The position numbers were made by a program, and so were the translations under genes. This document shows, in pieces, positions 24,791 to 34,244 of a stretch of 64,000 nt of DNA. The notes beneath the pieces are model-generated. The model ran no database searches, had not been told where the DNA came from, and was given only the letters and a program-made list of their open reading frames with translations. Numbering within the stretch: position 1 is the stretch's first letter; each line of letters opens with the position of its first letter. Source of the stretch: Galbibacter marinus (GTDB lineage: Bacteria; Bacteroidota; Bacteroidia; Flavobacteriales; Flavobacteriaceae); assembly GCF_000300875.1 (NCBI RefSeq), contig NZ_AMSG01000004.1:1-64000 (forward strand), read 5' to 3'.

Positions 24791-25209
24791 AAGGATATTC
24801 TTCTATGTAAAGTACTCTAGTTAAAAGGTGTTTTAGACATTAAAATATGGAATGCGAAGATACTTAAAAATATGATTTGATGTCGTATTTATCATGTGCT
24901 TTGAAGGTGACTTCGATTGATAGAGTTGGAATGTGTCGAGCTATATTGCCCTTAATTTGTATTTATGCTTTCAAATATTGAAGTTTTAAGGTTCTAAATT
25001 TAGTTACTTGTCTATTTTAGAAGCTGCGATTTATTTGGTGACTCTGGCCTAATAGAATAATTAAATAGCCTGTAATTGCCCTAGAGGCTAATCTTCTTAA
25101 AATCTTTAAAAAGGCTCGTAAGGACATTTGTTTGAAAACTTTAAAATACAAACTAAAGCCTGCTATATTTAAACAGAAAATCATTAATTTGCATTTCAAT
25201 ACTATTGCG
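24791..25209. other. Divergent intergenic region between pdxJ and the CBS-nadK genes
   Basis: About 420 AT-rich bases. The only feature I can point to is a TTAATTTG octamer (25184-25191) 18 bases before ATG 25210, a -7-like element with one mismatch. A TATCTTCG-like octamer about 65 bases before pdxJ is weaker. No gene or RNA fold is evident. Confidence 0.45.
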
Positions 25210-25866
25210 ATGAATTTACATTCCTATATAAATAACGACGTGTTGCCATTGTTGCCGAATTATCCGGTGAAAATGGTGCTTGGAATGTTCTCTGTCTGTA
25301 CTAATACGCATATTCCACTAGTAGAGGATCACAAATTACTCGGTCTTATTTCGGAGGATGATGTGCAAGGTTTTGATCCAGATAAGCGGATGAGTGATTA
25401 TTTATACGCCTTAGATCTGTTTTTTGTGCGCAAAACCACCAATTGGATTGATGTCTTAGAAGCTTTTGCTAAGTTCAACGCTAATGTGATGCCAGTACTT
25501 GACGAGCACAACAACTATATTGGTTATTATGAACTGATCGATATTATGAGTTTATTTAAAGAAACACCTTTTTTAAATGAACCAGGTGGGGTGTTAATTG
25601 TAGAGAAAGGGCATAAGGATTATTCCTTTAGTGAAGTTTCTCAAATTGTCGAAAGTAACAATGCAAAACTATTGGGGGCATTTATTTCAGATGATAAGGA
25701 TGATATCACTCAAATCACCATGAAAGTAGGGGGCAGTGGTCTTTCTGAAATTATCCAAACCTTTAGAAGGTATAGTTATAAAATCGTAGTAGGTATTGAG
25801 GAGGATTCCTATGTTGAAGGACTTAAGGAGCGATCGGATTATTTGAATAAATTTCTTGAAATATAA
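25210..25866 (+). CDS. CBS-domain protein upstream of nadK
   Basis: ATG 25210 gives 218 residues; the frame extends back to TTG 25132, but the -7-like element at 25184 and the good ATG favour the shorter form. Residues about 20-120 form a pair of CBS motifs (HIPLVEDHKLLGLISEDDVQGF and ANVMPVLDEHNNYIGYYELIDIMSLF). CBS pairs bind adenosine nucleotides and regulate partner activity. The last third (about 135-215) holds an ACT-like beta-alpha pattern (ITMKVGGSGLSEIIQTFRRYSYKIV). It lies 35 bases before nadK. A role in sensing the nucleotide pool for NAD kinase is possible but only inferred. Confidence 0.85.
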   Translation: MNLHSYINNDVLPLLPNYPVKMVLGMFSVCTNTHIPLVEDHKLLGLISEDDVQGFDPDKRMSDYLYALDLFFVRKTTNWIDVLEAFAKFNANVMPVLDEHNNYIGYYELIDIMSLFKETPFLNEPGGVLIVEKGHKDYSFSEVSQIVESNNAKLLGAFISDDKDDITQITMKVGGSGLSEIIQTFRRYSYKIVVGIEEDSYVEGLKERSDYLNKFLEI

Positions 25867-25901
25867 TTATAATAACGCTTGTGTTAAACAACATCGACTA
25901 A

Positions 25902-26789
25902 ATGAAAATAGGTATTTACGGGCAATATTATAAGGAGGATTCCAAAGACTGTGTCACCAACCTGCTTAACATTCTTCGAAAAAATAATATAGAGGTTCAT
26001 ATTGAGGCCAATTATTTGAAGCAACTCGGAAAGTTTCTTAAAGTGGAACAGACTTATGAGACTTTTTCTGGTTTTGAGGACCTCGATGATACATTTGATG
26101 TCTTTCTAAGTGTTGGAGGGGACGGAACTATGCTAAGTACTGTGCTTTATGTCAGAGATCTTAATATACCGATCCTAGGGATTAATACAGGTCGACTTGG
26201 CTTCTTAGCGACAGTTCAAAAGGATGACGTAGAGAAAGCCATGGAAGAATTACTTGAGCGCAAGTACGAGGTGGAACAGCGTGCCTTATTACAGGTAAGT
26301 ACCAGTAATGGCAGTATTGAGGATCAAACAGTAGTGAATTTTGCACTCAACGAGGTTACGGTAGTTCGTAAAAACACAACTTCCATGATCACGATCGAGA
26401 CTTGGCTTGATGATGAATATTTGACTTCATACTGGGCGGATGGACTTATTCTTGCCACTCCTACAGGTTCAACAGGGTATTCGCTGAGTTGTAATGGACC
26501 TGTGATTGCTCCAAGTACGGATGCTTTCGTATTAACGCCTATCGCACCACATAACTTAAATGCACGTCCTCTGGTAATTCCAGATAAAACAAAAGTGAAA
26601 TTAAGAGTCTCTGGAAGAGTAGATCAATATTTGATATCTTTGGATTCACGCATTGCGACTTTAAGGAATGATACCGAAGTTTTTATAGAGCAGGCACCCT
26701 TTAATATTAAATTGATACAGTTAAAAGATGAGAGTTTCTTGAAGACCCTTAGACAGAAACTGCTCTGGGGAGAAGATAGACGTAATTAA
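25902..26789 (+). CDS. nadK: NAD kinase
   Basis: The 295-residue cytoplasmic enzyme phosphorylates NAD to NADP with ATP. The family signature LSVGGDGTMLST (GGDGT, about residues 70-75) is present, as are the NE segment NFALNEVTVV and the conserved DGLILATPTGSTGYSLSCNGP block with the catalytic and NAD-binding residues. The length fits (about 290-300). Confidence 0.96.
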   Translation: MKIGIYGQYYKEDSKDCVTNLLNILRKNNIEVHIEANYLKQLGKFLKVEQTYETFSGFEDLDDTFDVFLSVGGDGTMLSTVLYVRDLNIPILGINTGRLGFLATVQKDDVEKAMEELLERKYEVEQRALLQVSTSNGSIEDQTVVNFALNEVTVVRKNTTSMITIETWLDDEYLTSYWADGLILATPTGSTGYSLSCNGPVIAPSTDAFVLTPIAPHNLNARPLVIPDKTKVKLRVSGRVDQYLISLDSRIATLRNDTEVFIEQAPFNIKLIQLKDESFLKTLRQKLLWGEDRRN

Positions 26790-26876
26790 TAGCCCTTGAT
26801 TAACATTATTAACCAAACCATGATATTTTTATAGCATATAAATAGCGACTTACTGCTTATAAAATATCAGAATGTA

Positions 26877-26884
26877 TATATTTG
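26877..26884 (+). promoter_or_regulatory. -7 element (TATATTTG) that fixes the DUF6089 gene start
   Basis: TATATTTG matches TAnnTTTG. It overlaps the in-frame TTG at 26882, so that codon cannot be the start; ATG 26900 follows 15 bases later. Confidence 0.65.
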
Positions 26885-26899
26885 CAAACTTTGAAAGGT

Positions 26900-27607
26900 A
26901 TGAACTTTAGAAACTTAGCCATACTATTTATGCTGACCACAAGCTTGTCAAGCGCTCAGATGTTTGAGATTGGCGGATTTGTTGGAGGGAGTAATTATAT
27001 CGGTGATGTCGGATCTTCATGGTATATAAACCCCAATAGTTTAGCCGTTGGAGGTGTTTTTAAATGGAATGTCAGTGAGCGATATGCCTATAGGGCATCC
27101 GTTACTGCTTCACAATTACGTGCCTCGGATAAAGATGCTGATACATACGGACGATTTAAACGAGGATTAAATTTTTCGAATAATGTAATTGAAGGTGCTT
27201 TGGGAATGGAGTTTAATTTTTGGGAGTTTGATCTAGGTCCATTTTCAAGATCCGTGACACCTTATATTTATGGTGGTGGAGCAGTATTGTGGTATGAAAA
27301 TTTGTACTACGACGAGTTGAACTTCCAAAATGGAAATAATGGTGATAAAAGTGCTCTAGTAGACAAAAATAAAATTACTTTTGCCATCCCGATGGCCTTG
27401 GGGGTGAAAGCAAAGATTAATACACGATTTGTATTAGGAGCCGAAGTAGGGGTGCGTTATACCTTTACCGATAATTTGGACGGGAGTTACCCAAGCGATG
27501 ACACTAAGGTGAGGTTTGGTAACGTTTTAAGTGATGACTGGTATGTTTTCTCTGGGATTACCTTAACCTATACATTCGGAAAGGAATCGTGTTATAGCTG
27601 TTTTTGA
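26900..27607 (+). CDS. DUF6089-type outer-membrane beta-barrel protein
   Basis: ATG 26900 gives 235 residues. The signal peptide ends near LSSAQ (about residue 20). The mature part has alternating beta-strand patterns (FEIGGFVGGSNYIGDVG, AYRASVTASQLRAS, GVKAKINTRFVLGAEVGVRYTFTDN) and ends GITLTYTFG, followed by ESCYSCF. This is the DUF6089 pattern of small outer-membrane barrels found just upstream of uppS-bamA in flavobacteria. The role is unknown. Ten bases separate it from uppS. Confidence 0.82.
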   Translation: MNFRNLAILFMLTTSLSSAQMFEIGGFVGGSNYIGDVGSSWYINPNSLAVGGVFKWNVSERYAYRASVTASQLRASDKDADTYGRFKRGLNFSNNVIEGALGMEFNFWEFDLGPFSRSVTPYIYGGGAVLWYENLYYDELNFQNGNNGDKSALVDKNKITFAIPMALGVKAKINTRFVLGAEVGVRYTFTDNLDGSYPSDDTKVRFGNVLSDDWYVFSGITLTYTFGKESCYSCF

Positions 27608-27617
27608 TTGATCAATA

Positions 27618-28355
27618 ATGAATGAAGATATAATTAATAAAGATAATTTACCAAAGCATATTGCTATAATTATGGATGGCAATGGGCGTTGGGCCAAACA
27701 AAAAGGGAAGCTTAGGGTTTTTGGCCATGAGCATGGGGCTAAAACGGTAAAGAAAATAGTTGAAGCCTGCGGATCCTTGGGCATCGAAAATTTAACCTTA
27801 TACACCTTTTCTACCGAGAATTGGAGTAGGCCAAAGCTAGAGGTCGAAACTCTGATGCGCCTTTTGGTGTCTTCTTTAAAGAAAGAGTTAAATACCCTGA
27901 TTAAAAATAATATTAAACTTAGGGCCATTGGAAGCCTTGAAAGTCTACCATCTTTAGCCCAAAAGGAATTGTTGGAAGTGATAGGAAAAACCAAGGACAA
28001 TTCAAAAATGACACTCACCTTGGCGCTTAGTTACGGGTCTAGAGAAGAACTAAAAAATGCCATAGTACAGATAAGTACTAAAGTTAAAAATAATATAATT
28101 TCTCCCGATTCTATTGATGAATCGATTATTAATAATCATCTTTACACGCATGATTTGCCAGATGTGGACTTGTTGATCAGAACAAGTGGAGAGTGCAGGA
28201 TAAGTAATTTTTTACTTTGGCAGATAGCTTATGCGGAATTGTACTTCACCGATACACTTTGGCCAGACTTTACCAGAGAACACTTGTGTGAGGCAATTGT
28301 AAATTATCAAAACAGAGAACGTAGATTTGGAAAAACAAGCGAACAACTTAACTAA
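27618..28355 (+). CDS. uppS: Isoprenyl (undecaprenyl diphosphate) transferase
   Basis: The 245-residue cis-prenyltransferase extends farnesyl diphosphate to the C55 lipid carrier used in peptidoglycan and O-glycan synthesis. It opens HIAIIMDGNGRWAKQKG (the catalytic Asp in MDGNGRWA) and has the distal LLIRTSGECRISNFLLWQIAYAELYF with the diphosphate-binding Arg residues. The end overlaps the possible upstream start of bamA, but ATG 28363 of bamA lies just past the stop. Confidence 0.96.
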   Translation: MNEDIINKDNLPKHIAIIMDGNGRWAKQKGKLRVFGHEHGAKTVKKIVEACGSLGIENLTLYTFSTENWSRPKLEVETLMRLLVSSLKKELNTLIKNNIKLRAIGSLESLPSLAQKELLEVIGKTKDNSKMTLTLALSYGSREELKNAIVQISTKVKNNIISPDSIDESIINNHLYTHDLPDVDLLIRTSGECRISNFLLWQIAYAELYFTDTLWPDFTREHLCEAIVNYQNRERRFGKTSEQLN

Positions 28356-28362
28356 GAATATC

Positions 28363-30906
28363 ATGTTGAAGCGATATTTGGGTATCCTTTTATTACTACT
28401 AATTTTTACGAAATACGCAAGTGCACAGGATACTACCTTTGATAAGGGAGAGGAATACATTCTCGGAGGTATTGATGTTACTGGAGTAGAGACTTATAAC
28501 GACCAGAGTGTTATTAGTTACACAGGATGGAGAATTGGACAAAAGATTACTGTTCCGGGAGAGCAAATCAGCGATGTGATTAGTAAGCTTTGGGGACTTA
28601 ATTTATTTAGTGACATCAACATCTACAAAACTAAGATTGAAGGCGATAAGATATTTCTTGAAATAAGTGTTGTTGAGCTTCCCGTTCTAGCTGATGTAAA
28701 GGTAACTGGTATTAAAGAAAGAAAGATTGATGACCTTATTGAAGAGGCAGATCTTAAAAAAGGTAAAAAAGTAACTGAAGGTTTTCTTGCCAATACCAAA
28801 AGCTACCTTACTAATAAATATAAAAAGGAAGGTTTCTTAAATACTAAGGTGAATATCAACACCATTAAATCCGATACTGTTGAAACCAGTAATGAGGTAA
28901 AAATGGTCGTAGCAATTGATAGGGGTGAAAAAGTAAAAGTTGGTAATATTGAGTTTCACGGTAATGAAATGCTAAGTGATAGGAAGCTCAGAAAGTCCAT
29001 GAAAAATACCAAGCAGAAGGTGTTCGGTCGTTTTTGGAAAAAATCGAAATTTATTCCAGAAGATTTTGAAGCTGATTTAACCTCTGTGATTGACACATAT
29101 AAAGAAAACGGTTACCGTGATGCGCGTATTATAACTGATACAGTTGTTCGTCAAAATGAAAAAACTATTGACATAGACATTACCCTACAGGAAGGTGATA
29201 AATATTACTTCGGAGAAATCGACTTTGTAGGTAATACAGCTTATTCAGACCAGCAATTAGGAAGAATCCTAGGGCTTAAAAAAGGAGATGTATACAATGG
29301 TGTTTTATTCGACAAACGAATTGAGGATAACACCAAGCCTGATGGTAACACTATTGCAAACTTATACCAAAATAATGGGTATTTGTTCTCACAAATTAAC
29401 CCAGTAGAGGTTTCTGCAAAAAATGATACGATCGATTTTGAAGTGCGTATTGTTGAAGGTAAATTGGCTTATTTCCAAGAAGTGAGTGTTTCTGGAAATG
29501 AGAGAACCAATGACCATGTAATTTATAGAGAACTTAGAACACGTCCTGGACAGTTGTATTCCAAAGAGAATGTTGTTCGAACCATCCGAGAATTAGGACA
29601 GTTAGGATTCTTTGATCCTGAAACAATTAATCCTGAGATCAAAGATGCCAATCCAGAGGCTGGTACTGTAGGAATTAACTATGCCTTGACGGAAAAAGGA
29701 TCCAGCCAGATCGAACTTCAGGGTGGTTACGGTGGTGGTGGATTCATCGGAACTGTAGGACTTTCTTTTAATAACTTTTCTATTAAAAATATCTTTAACG
29801 GAGAAGAATACAAACCTGTTCCAATGGGTGATGGTCAAAGATTGTCACTTCGTTTACAAGCAAGTAGATTCTTCCAAACCTATAGTTTCTCTTTTGTAGA
29901 GCCTTGGTTAGGAGGGAAGAAGCCAGTTCAGTTTTCTACTTCTATATCAAGAACATTACAATTTAGATATAACCCAAGAACGGGAGATGCTGATAAGGAT
30001 CAACGTTTTGTAATCACGGGTGCTACAGTTGGTCTTGCCAAAAGATTGCGTTGGCCTGATGATCACTTCCAGTTATCTCATGCCTTGAGCTACCAGCACT
30101 ATGATCTTCAAAATTACAACACTTCGTTGTTTACTTTTGGAAATGGGTATTCTCACAACTTTGCATACACAATTCAGCTAAGTCGAAATAACACTTATGT
30201 GAATCCAATTTTCCCGATGGGAGGATCAGAGTGGAATATTAGCTTAAAGCTCAGTCCACCATATTCGTTGTTTAATAATATTGATTATGGGAATTTAGAG
30301 AATGATCCTGAGTTCCAAATGATCAATTCTCAGAATCAGGTGGTGCCAGATCAACCTAAAATTGATCAGGAAAAGTATAAATTGCAAGAATTCTATAAAG
30401 TTAAGTTTTCTGGAAACTGGTATACCAATATTGTAGCTAAATTGGTTTTGAAAACAGGAATCGAATTTGGGTTCTTAGGTGCCTATAATGATGAGAGAGG
30501 TGTGATACCCTTTGAGCGTTTCTTCTTAGGAGGAGATGGTTTAGGGAATTATACACTAGATGGAAGGGATAATATTTCTTTAAGAGGATATCCGAATCAA
30601 TCCTTATCAGGTATTGATGGTTCTACAGTGTATAATAAGTTCTCTTTGGAACTTAGATACCCGATTACTTTAAAACCAACAGCATCTATTTATGGATTGA
30701 CATTTGTCGAAGGAGGTTCAGCCTATGACACCTTTAATCAATACAATCCGTTTAATTTAAAAAGATCTGCAGGCCTTGGGGTGCGTATTTTTATGCCAGC
30801 CTTTGGACTATTGGGAATCGACTTTGGATATGGATTTGATCCAATTCCAGGAGAGGTTGAGCCAAGTGGATGGCAAACGCACTTTATAATTGGGCAGCAG
30901 TTTTAA
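28363..30906 (+). CDS. bamA: Outer-membrane protein assembly factor BamA
   Basis: ATG 28363 gives 847 residues with a signal peptide ending YASAQ (about residue 22). The frame extends back to TTG 28327, but that would put a hydrophilic segment before the signal. Five POTRA repeats cover about residues 30-430 (for example VKVGNIEFHGNEMLSD, YYFGEIDFVGNTAYSD, AYFQEVSVSGNERTND), and a 16-strand barrel follows (about 460-847). The barrel includes the SLRGYPNQSLSG loop, the family's VRGF/Y-type motif, and ends with Phe (FIIGQQF), as usual for OMPs. It folds outer-membrane barrels. uppS is directly upstream and Skp-like chaperones directly downstream. Confidence 0.95.
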   Translation: MLKRYLGILLLLLIFTKYASAQDTTFDKGEEYILGGIDVTGVETYNDQSVISYTGWRIGQKITVPGEQISDVISKLWGLNLFSDINIYKTKIEGDKIFLEISVVELPVLADVKVTGIKERKIDDLIEEADLKKGKKVTEGFLANTKSYLTNKYKKEGFLNTKVNINTIKSDTVETSNEVKMVVAIDRGEKVKVGNIEFHGNEMLSDRKLRKSMKNTKQKVFGRFWKKSKFIPEDFEADLTSVIDTYKENGYRDARIITDTVVRQNEKTIDIDITLQEGDKYYFGEIDFVGNTAYSDQQLGRILGLKKGDVYNGVLFDKRIEDNTKPDGNTIANLYQNNGYLFSQINPVEVSAKNDTIDFEVRIVEGKLAYFQEVSVSGNERTNDHVIYRELRTRPGQLYSKENVVRTIRELGQLGFFDPETINPEIKDANPEAGTVGINYALTEKGSSQIELQGGYGGGGFIGTVGLSFNNFSIKNIFNGEEYKPVPMGDGQRLSLRLQASRFFQTYSFSFVEPWLGGKKPVQFSTSISRTLQFRYNPRTGDADKDQRFVITGATVGLAKRLRWPDDHFQLSHALSYQHYDLQNYNTSLFTFGNGYSHNFAYTIQLSRNNTYVNPIFPMGGSEWNISLKLSPPYSLFNNIDYGNLENDPEFQMINSQNQVVPDQPKIDQEKYKLQEFYKVKFSGNWYTNIVAKLVLKTGIEFGFLGAYNDERGVIPFERFFLGGDGLGNYTLDGRDNISLRGYPNQSLSGIDGSTVYNKFSLELRYPITLKPTASIYGLTFVEGGSAYDTFNQYNPFNLKRSAGLGVRIFMPAFGLLGIDFGYGFDPIPGEVEPSGWQTHFIIGQQF

Positions 30907-31031
30907 ATTTTGGCACGATATTTTCTATATATAAGTAGTTGTTGTTTTTTGGGGGAAGTAGTACAATGGATACTTGATATATAAATTTTTTTTAGTTTCT
31001 TCGTATTCTGTATGTAATTAAACCTAAAACC

Positions 31032-31835
31032 ATGAAACCAACTACCGTTCTTTTAGTATTGTTATTATCTATTGGGAGCTTTTGTGTAAATGCTCAAAGA
31101 GGTGTTCGTATTGGATATGTGGATATGGATTATATCCTTGAGAGTGTTCAAGAATACCAAACGGCTAACGAACAATTAGCCAAGAGAGTTCAAAAGTGGA
31201 AGGTTGAGGTAGAGGAGCAAAAGGCAAGTATCGCGCAAATGAGAAGTGATCTTGCGGCAGAGAAGGTGCTACTTACTAAGGAGCTCATACAGGAGCGCGA
31301 GGATGAAATTAATGCCTTGGAACTTCAAATGAAGGACTATCAGCAAGATAGGTTTGGACCCCAGGGTGATTTAGTGCGTCAGCGTAGTCAATTGGTCAAG
31401 CCAATACAGGATCAAGTTTTCAATGCGGTTCAGGAAATTGCAGCCAATAAAAAATTTGATTTTGTTTTTGATAAGTCTGCTGATGTTGTTATGTTGTACT
31501 CCGATAGACGTTTTGATATAAGCGATCAGGTATTGCGTAGTATCAATGCTACTAGAAAAAGAGGCGGTGTAAATGAAAATAGTGCTTTGGAAAAGTACGA
31601 AGAAGTAGAGCCAGATCCTGAGCTTTTAGAGCGTCAACAAGCCTATGAACAAAAGAAAGAGGATAGGGCAGCGGAGATTGAGCAAAGACGTGCTGATAAA
31701 TTAAAAGAAATTGAGGCGCGTAAAAAAGCCTATGAAGAGCGAAGAAAGAAGATGTTAGAGGAAAGAGAAGCTAAAAGACAAGAAAAATTAGAAGAAAGAG
31801 CAAAGCTCATAGAAGAGAGAAAGAATTCAAACTAA
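31032..31835 (+). CDS. OmpH/Skp-family periplasmic chaperone with charged C-terminal coiled coil
   Basis: The 267-residue protein has a signal peptide (about 1-21, ending VNAQ) and the Skp start VRIGYVDMDYILESVQEY. A coiled-coil arm covers about residues 40-120, with the IQDQVFNAVQEIAANKKFDFVFDKSADVVMLYSD closing strand near 130-165. Unlike usual OmpH (about 160-180 residues), it has an extra tail of about 80 residues rich in Glu, Lys and Arg (repeated EERRKKMLEEREAKRQEKLEER pattern), likely a long helix. It probably carries unfolded outer-membrane proteins toward BamA. It lies 125 bases after bamA. Confidence 0.85.
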   Translation: MKPTTVLLVLLLSIGSFCVNAQRGVRIGYVDMDYILESVQEYQTANEQLAKRVQKWKVEVEEQKASIAQMRSDLAAEKVLLTKELIQEREDEINALELQMKDYQQDRFGPQGDLVRQRSQLVKPIQDQVFNAVQEIAANKKFDFVFDKSADVVMLYSDRRFDISDQVLRSINATRKRGGVNENSALEKYEEVEPDPELLERQQAYEQKKEDRAAEIEQRRADKLKEIEARKKAYEERRKKMLEEREAKRQEKLEERAKLIEERKNSN

Positions 31836-31901
31836 AAGGGAAACGACTAGGGCGTTGACAGTTAATTAATAAGTAAAACAATTTAGAAATTTTTAAAAAC
31901 C

Positions 31902-32411
31902 ATGAAACAGTTTAAAACATTAGTAATTGCAGTTGTATTGGCCATAGGTTCAGTAGGTTTTGCTAGCGCACAGAGTAAAGTAGCTCATATTGATGTACAG
32001 CAATTGGTACAGGATATGCCGGAGATGAAGGCTGCACAAGCAGAATTACAAAAACTACAAGGAACATATAAGACTGATATTGATGCAAGCTATCAAGCGC
32101 TTCAAAGTAAAATGAAGACATATCAGTCTGAAGCTGCTACACAATCTCAAGAAGAGAACCAAAAACGTGCTCAGGAGGTTGAGGGAATGCAACAAAACAT
32201 CATGCAAGCGCAACAACAAGCACAACAAGAGCTTAGTCAAAAAGAAATGGAGCTATTAAAACCAATTCTAGAAAAGGCGAATGCTGCTATCTTAAAAGTT
32301 GGTAAAGCACAAGGTTTTGATTATGTTCTAGATGCCTCTAGTGGTTCTGGAGTAATCTTAGCTGATGGTAAAGATCTTTTAGCTGAGGTTAAAAAAGAAC
32401 TAGGATTTTAA
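31902..32411 (+). CDS. OmpH/Skp-family periplasmic chaperone (second paralogue)
   Basis: The 169-residue protein has a signal peptide ending FASAQ (about residue 24), the Skp start SKVAHIDVQQLVQDMPEMKAAQ, a Gln-rich coiled coil (about 45-115) and the closing segment QGFDYVLDASSGSGVILADG. The length is that of standard Skp. With the longer paralogue 66 bases upstream it forms a tandem pair behind bamA, a usual arrangement in Bacteroidota. A strong terminator follows at 32440. Confidence 0.9.
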   Translation: MKQFKTLVIAVVLAIGSVGFASAQSKVAHIDVQQLVQDMPEMKAAQAELQKLQGTYKTDIDASYQALQSKMKTYQSEAATQSQEENQKRAQEVEGMQQNIMQAQQQAQQELSQKEMELLKPILEKANAAILKVGKAQGFDYVLDASSGSGVILADGKDLLAEVKKELGF

Positions 32412-32439
32412 GATTTAAATTTTAGTATAATATGCACTG

Positions 32440-32470
32440 AACTGTCTATATTTACATAGGCAGTTTTTTT
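32440..32470 (+). terminator. Terminator after the bamA-skp genes
   Basis: A 10-bp stem AACTGTCTAT / ATAGGCAGTT (32440-32449, 32456-32465; one G-T pair), loop ATTTAC, then a run of T through 32470. It sits 14 bases before the murI GTG start, so murI must be read from its own promoter or by readthrough. Confidence 0.92.
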
Positions 32471-32483
32471 ATTTTATAAACAG

Positions 32484-33272
32484 GTGAACGCAAACCCTAT
32501 TGGTATATTCGATTCTGGACTTGGTGGACTTTCCGTTTGGGAAGCCCTTTATGATTTGATGCCTGAAGAGTCCATGTTGTATTTGGCTGATAGTAAATAC
32601 GCACCTTACGGTCATCGTCCTCAAAGTGAAATTATCCAGCTCAGTATCAAGAATATGGATTACTTGCTTGAAAAGGGGTGTAAAATAGTTGTAGTGGCTT
32701 GTAATACTGCAACCACCAATGCTATAGAGATTTTACGCCAATCCTATAGTGTTCCAATCATCGGTATAGAACCAGCTATAAAACCAGCTGCACTGAATTC
32801 TAAAACTGGTGTGGTAGGAGTGCTAGCAACAAGAGGAACCTTAGCGAGTAGTTTGTTTACAAAAACGGCTGCTTTGTATGCTAAGGATCGTAAAGTGATA
32901 GAGCAGTACGGTGATGGACTAGTAACCTTGATTGAAGCTGGAGAAATGCAGTCCGATCAGATGCATCAATTACTTTTGGAGTACCTAAACCCCATGATTA
33001 GTGCAGGGATCGATTATCTGGTACTCGGATGTACACATTACTCCTTTTTACGCCCTCAACTTGAAGAAATCCTCCCTAAGCAGGTCAAGATCATCGATGC
33101 GGCTAATGCAGTGGCTAAACAAACTAGAAGTATTTTAGAGAAGCAGAACTTACTAAATCAGGGAGCTCAAAGGCCAACCCTTAGGTTTTATACCAATAAG
33201 GACATCAGCGTCATGCAGCGCTTTTTACAGGCGCATCCAGCAGATAAAATTATTCAACAAGTCGATTTCTAA
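32484..33272 (+). CDS. murI: Glutamate racemase
   Basis: The 262-residue enzyme interconverts L- and D-glutamate, supplying D-Glu for peptidoglycan. The start is GTG 32484 (MNANPIGIFDSGLGGLSVW). The two catalytic cysteines lie in VVACNTATTNA (about residue 73) and LGCTHYSFL (about 184). The length fits (about 260-270). It directly follows a strong terminator; no TAnnTTTG element was seen between the terminator and the start. It converges on folA with a 6-base gap. Confidence 0.95.
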   Translation: MNANPIGIFDSGLGGLSVWEALYDLMPEESMLYLADSKYAPYGHRPQSEIIQLSIKNMDYLLEKGCKIVVVACNTATTNAIEILRQSYSVPIIGIEPAIKPAALNSKTGVVGVLATRGTLASSLFTKTAALYAKDRKVIEQYGDGLVTLIEAGEMQSDQMHQLLLEYLNPMISAGIDYLVLGCTHYSFLRPQLEEILPKQVKIIDAANAVAKQTRSILEKQNLLNQGAQRPTLRFYTNKDISVMQRFLQAHPADKIIQQVDF

Positions 33273-33278
33273 ATAAAT

Positions 33279-33767
33279 CTATTTTTTCCTTATGTAAGTA
33301 AGGTAGCTAAAGGAGTATTTATGCCTATCATCTTTTAGGTGGTGTTCCTGCGCGGTTAGTTCCCACTCCTGAGGATCGATTTCAGGAAAAAAGGTATCTG
33401 CTTCAACAGTTGCGTGAACGCGGGTGAGTTCTATTTTATCGGCAATATCCATAGCTTGCTTGTAGATTTCTCCACCACCGATAATAAAGGGTTGTGGATC
33501 GCTCACAGATGCTTTTAAGGCAGTTTCTAGACTGTGAGCCACAATACAGTTCCCCACTGCTTTGTAGTCTTCTTTTCGCGTAATAATAATATGGGTTCGG
33601 TTTGGAAGTGCTTTGGGTAAACTTTCAAAGGTTTTGCGTCCCATGATAATATGGTGACCACTGGTAAGCTCCTTAAACCTCTTAAAATCATCAGGTAGGT
33701 GCCAAACCAGATCGTTGTCTTTTCCAAGAGCGTTATTTTCTGCTGCAGCTGCTATAATAGTGATCAT
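33279..33767 (-). CDS. folA: Dihydrofolate reductase
   Basis: The 162-residue enzyme reduces dihydrofolate to tetrahydrofolate with NADPH. It has the N-terminal IIAAAAENNALGKDNDLVWHLPDDFKRFKELT with the catalytic Asp (DDF), HHIIMGRKTFES and PFIIGGGEIYKQAM (the NADPH loop), and TRVHATVEADTFFPE near the end. The ATG overlaps the upstream 2TM gene's stop by one base, so the two are co-translated. Confidence 0.96.
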   Translation of the reverse strand: MITIIAAAAENNALGKDNDLVWHLPDDFKRFKELTSGHHIIMGRKTFESLPKALPNRTHIIITRKEDYKAVGNCIVAHSLETALKASVSDPQPFIIGGGEIYKQAMDIADKIELTRVHATVEADTFFPEIDPQEWELTAQEHHLKDDRHKYSFSYLTYIRKK

Positions 33768-34168
33768 TAAGGTAATGGGTTTTGCGGGTTTGTACTAGCT
33801 TTTTTAGCGGCTTCTCTTTCCATTTCTTCTTGGATTTTTGCTAGTTTATTTTTCTGTAGATTAACTAATTTTTCACGCTGTTCGCGTTCCCATTTTTTAC
33901 CCAAAAATCTATTGGTGACAAAGACATTGATCAAATGCAATAGAAATATGAAAGTCCAAATACAAATCCCCCAAACAAACCAGTTGTATTGCACATAATA
34001 GTTTAGAAACTTATTGGCTACAATCATAAATATACTTCCTAAAAGAAAGATTACAAAATGATAATATAATCGCTTTTTTTGTCGAATCCTGCTTTGTGCT
34101 GTCTCAATGAGTTCGTGTTGGTCGATGTCGATCTCTAGAAGCTTCTTCGGGTCTTTTTTAGAAAACAT
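33767..34168 (-). CDS. 2TM-domain membrane protein
   Basis: The 133-residue protein has two hydrophobic helices (about residues 38-58 and 66-87) joined by YNWFVWGICIWTF, preceded by a charged N-terminus with a RIRQKKRLYYHF segment. The C-terminus is a charged helix ending in a Lys/Ala-rich tail. This is the 2TM domain, often fused to sensor kinases in Bacteroidota; the stand-alone version has no known role. The TAACTTTA element at 34186-34193 may be its promoter. It is the first gene of a two-gene unit with folA. Confidence 0.85.
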   Translation of the reverse strand: MFSKKDPKKLLEIDIDQHELIETAQSRIRQKKRLYYHFVIFLLGSIFMIVANKFLNYYVQYNWFVWGICIWTFIFLLHLINVFVTNRFLGKKWEREQREKLVNLQKNKLAKIQEEMEREAAKKASTNPQNPLP

Positions 34169-34185
34169 AGTTCTGATATTTTTAC

Positions 34186-34193
34186 TAAAGTTA
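34186..34193 (-). promoter_or_regulatory. Putative -7 element (TAACTTTA) for the 2TM-folA unit
   Basis: The octamer is identical on the minus strand to that before the hydroxylase gene and lies 18 bases before ATG 34168. Confidence 0.45.
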
Positions 34194-34244
34194 CAAAATA
34201 CAAGTCATTACCGGTAAAAATAATTCCAGGTCACCTAATAATAA

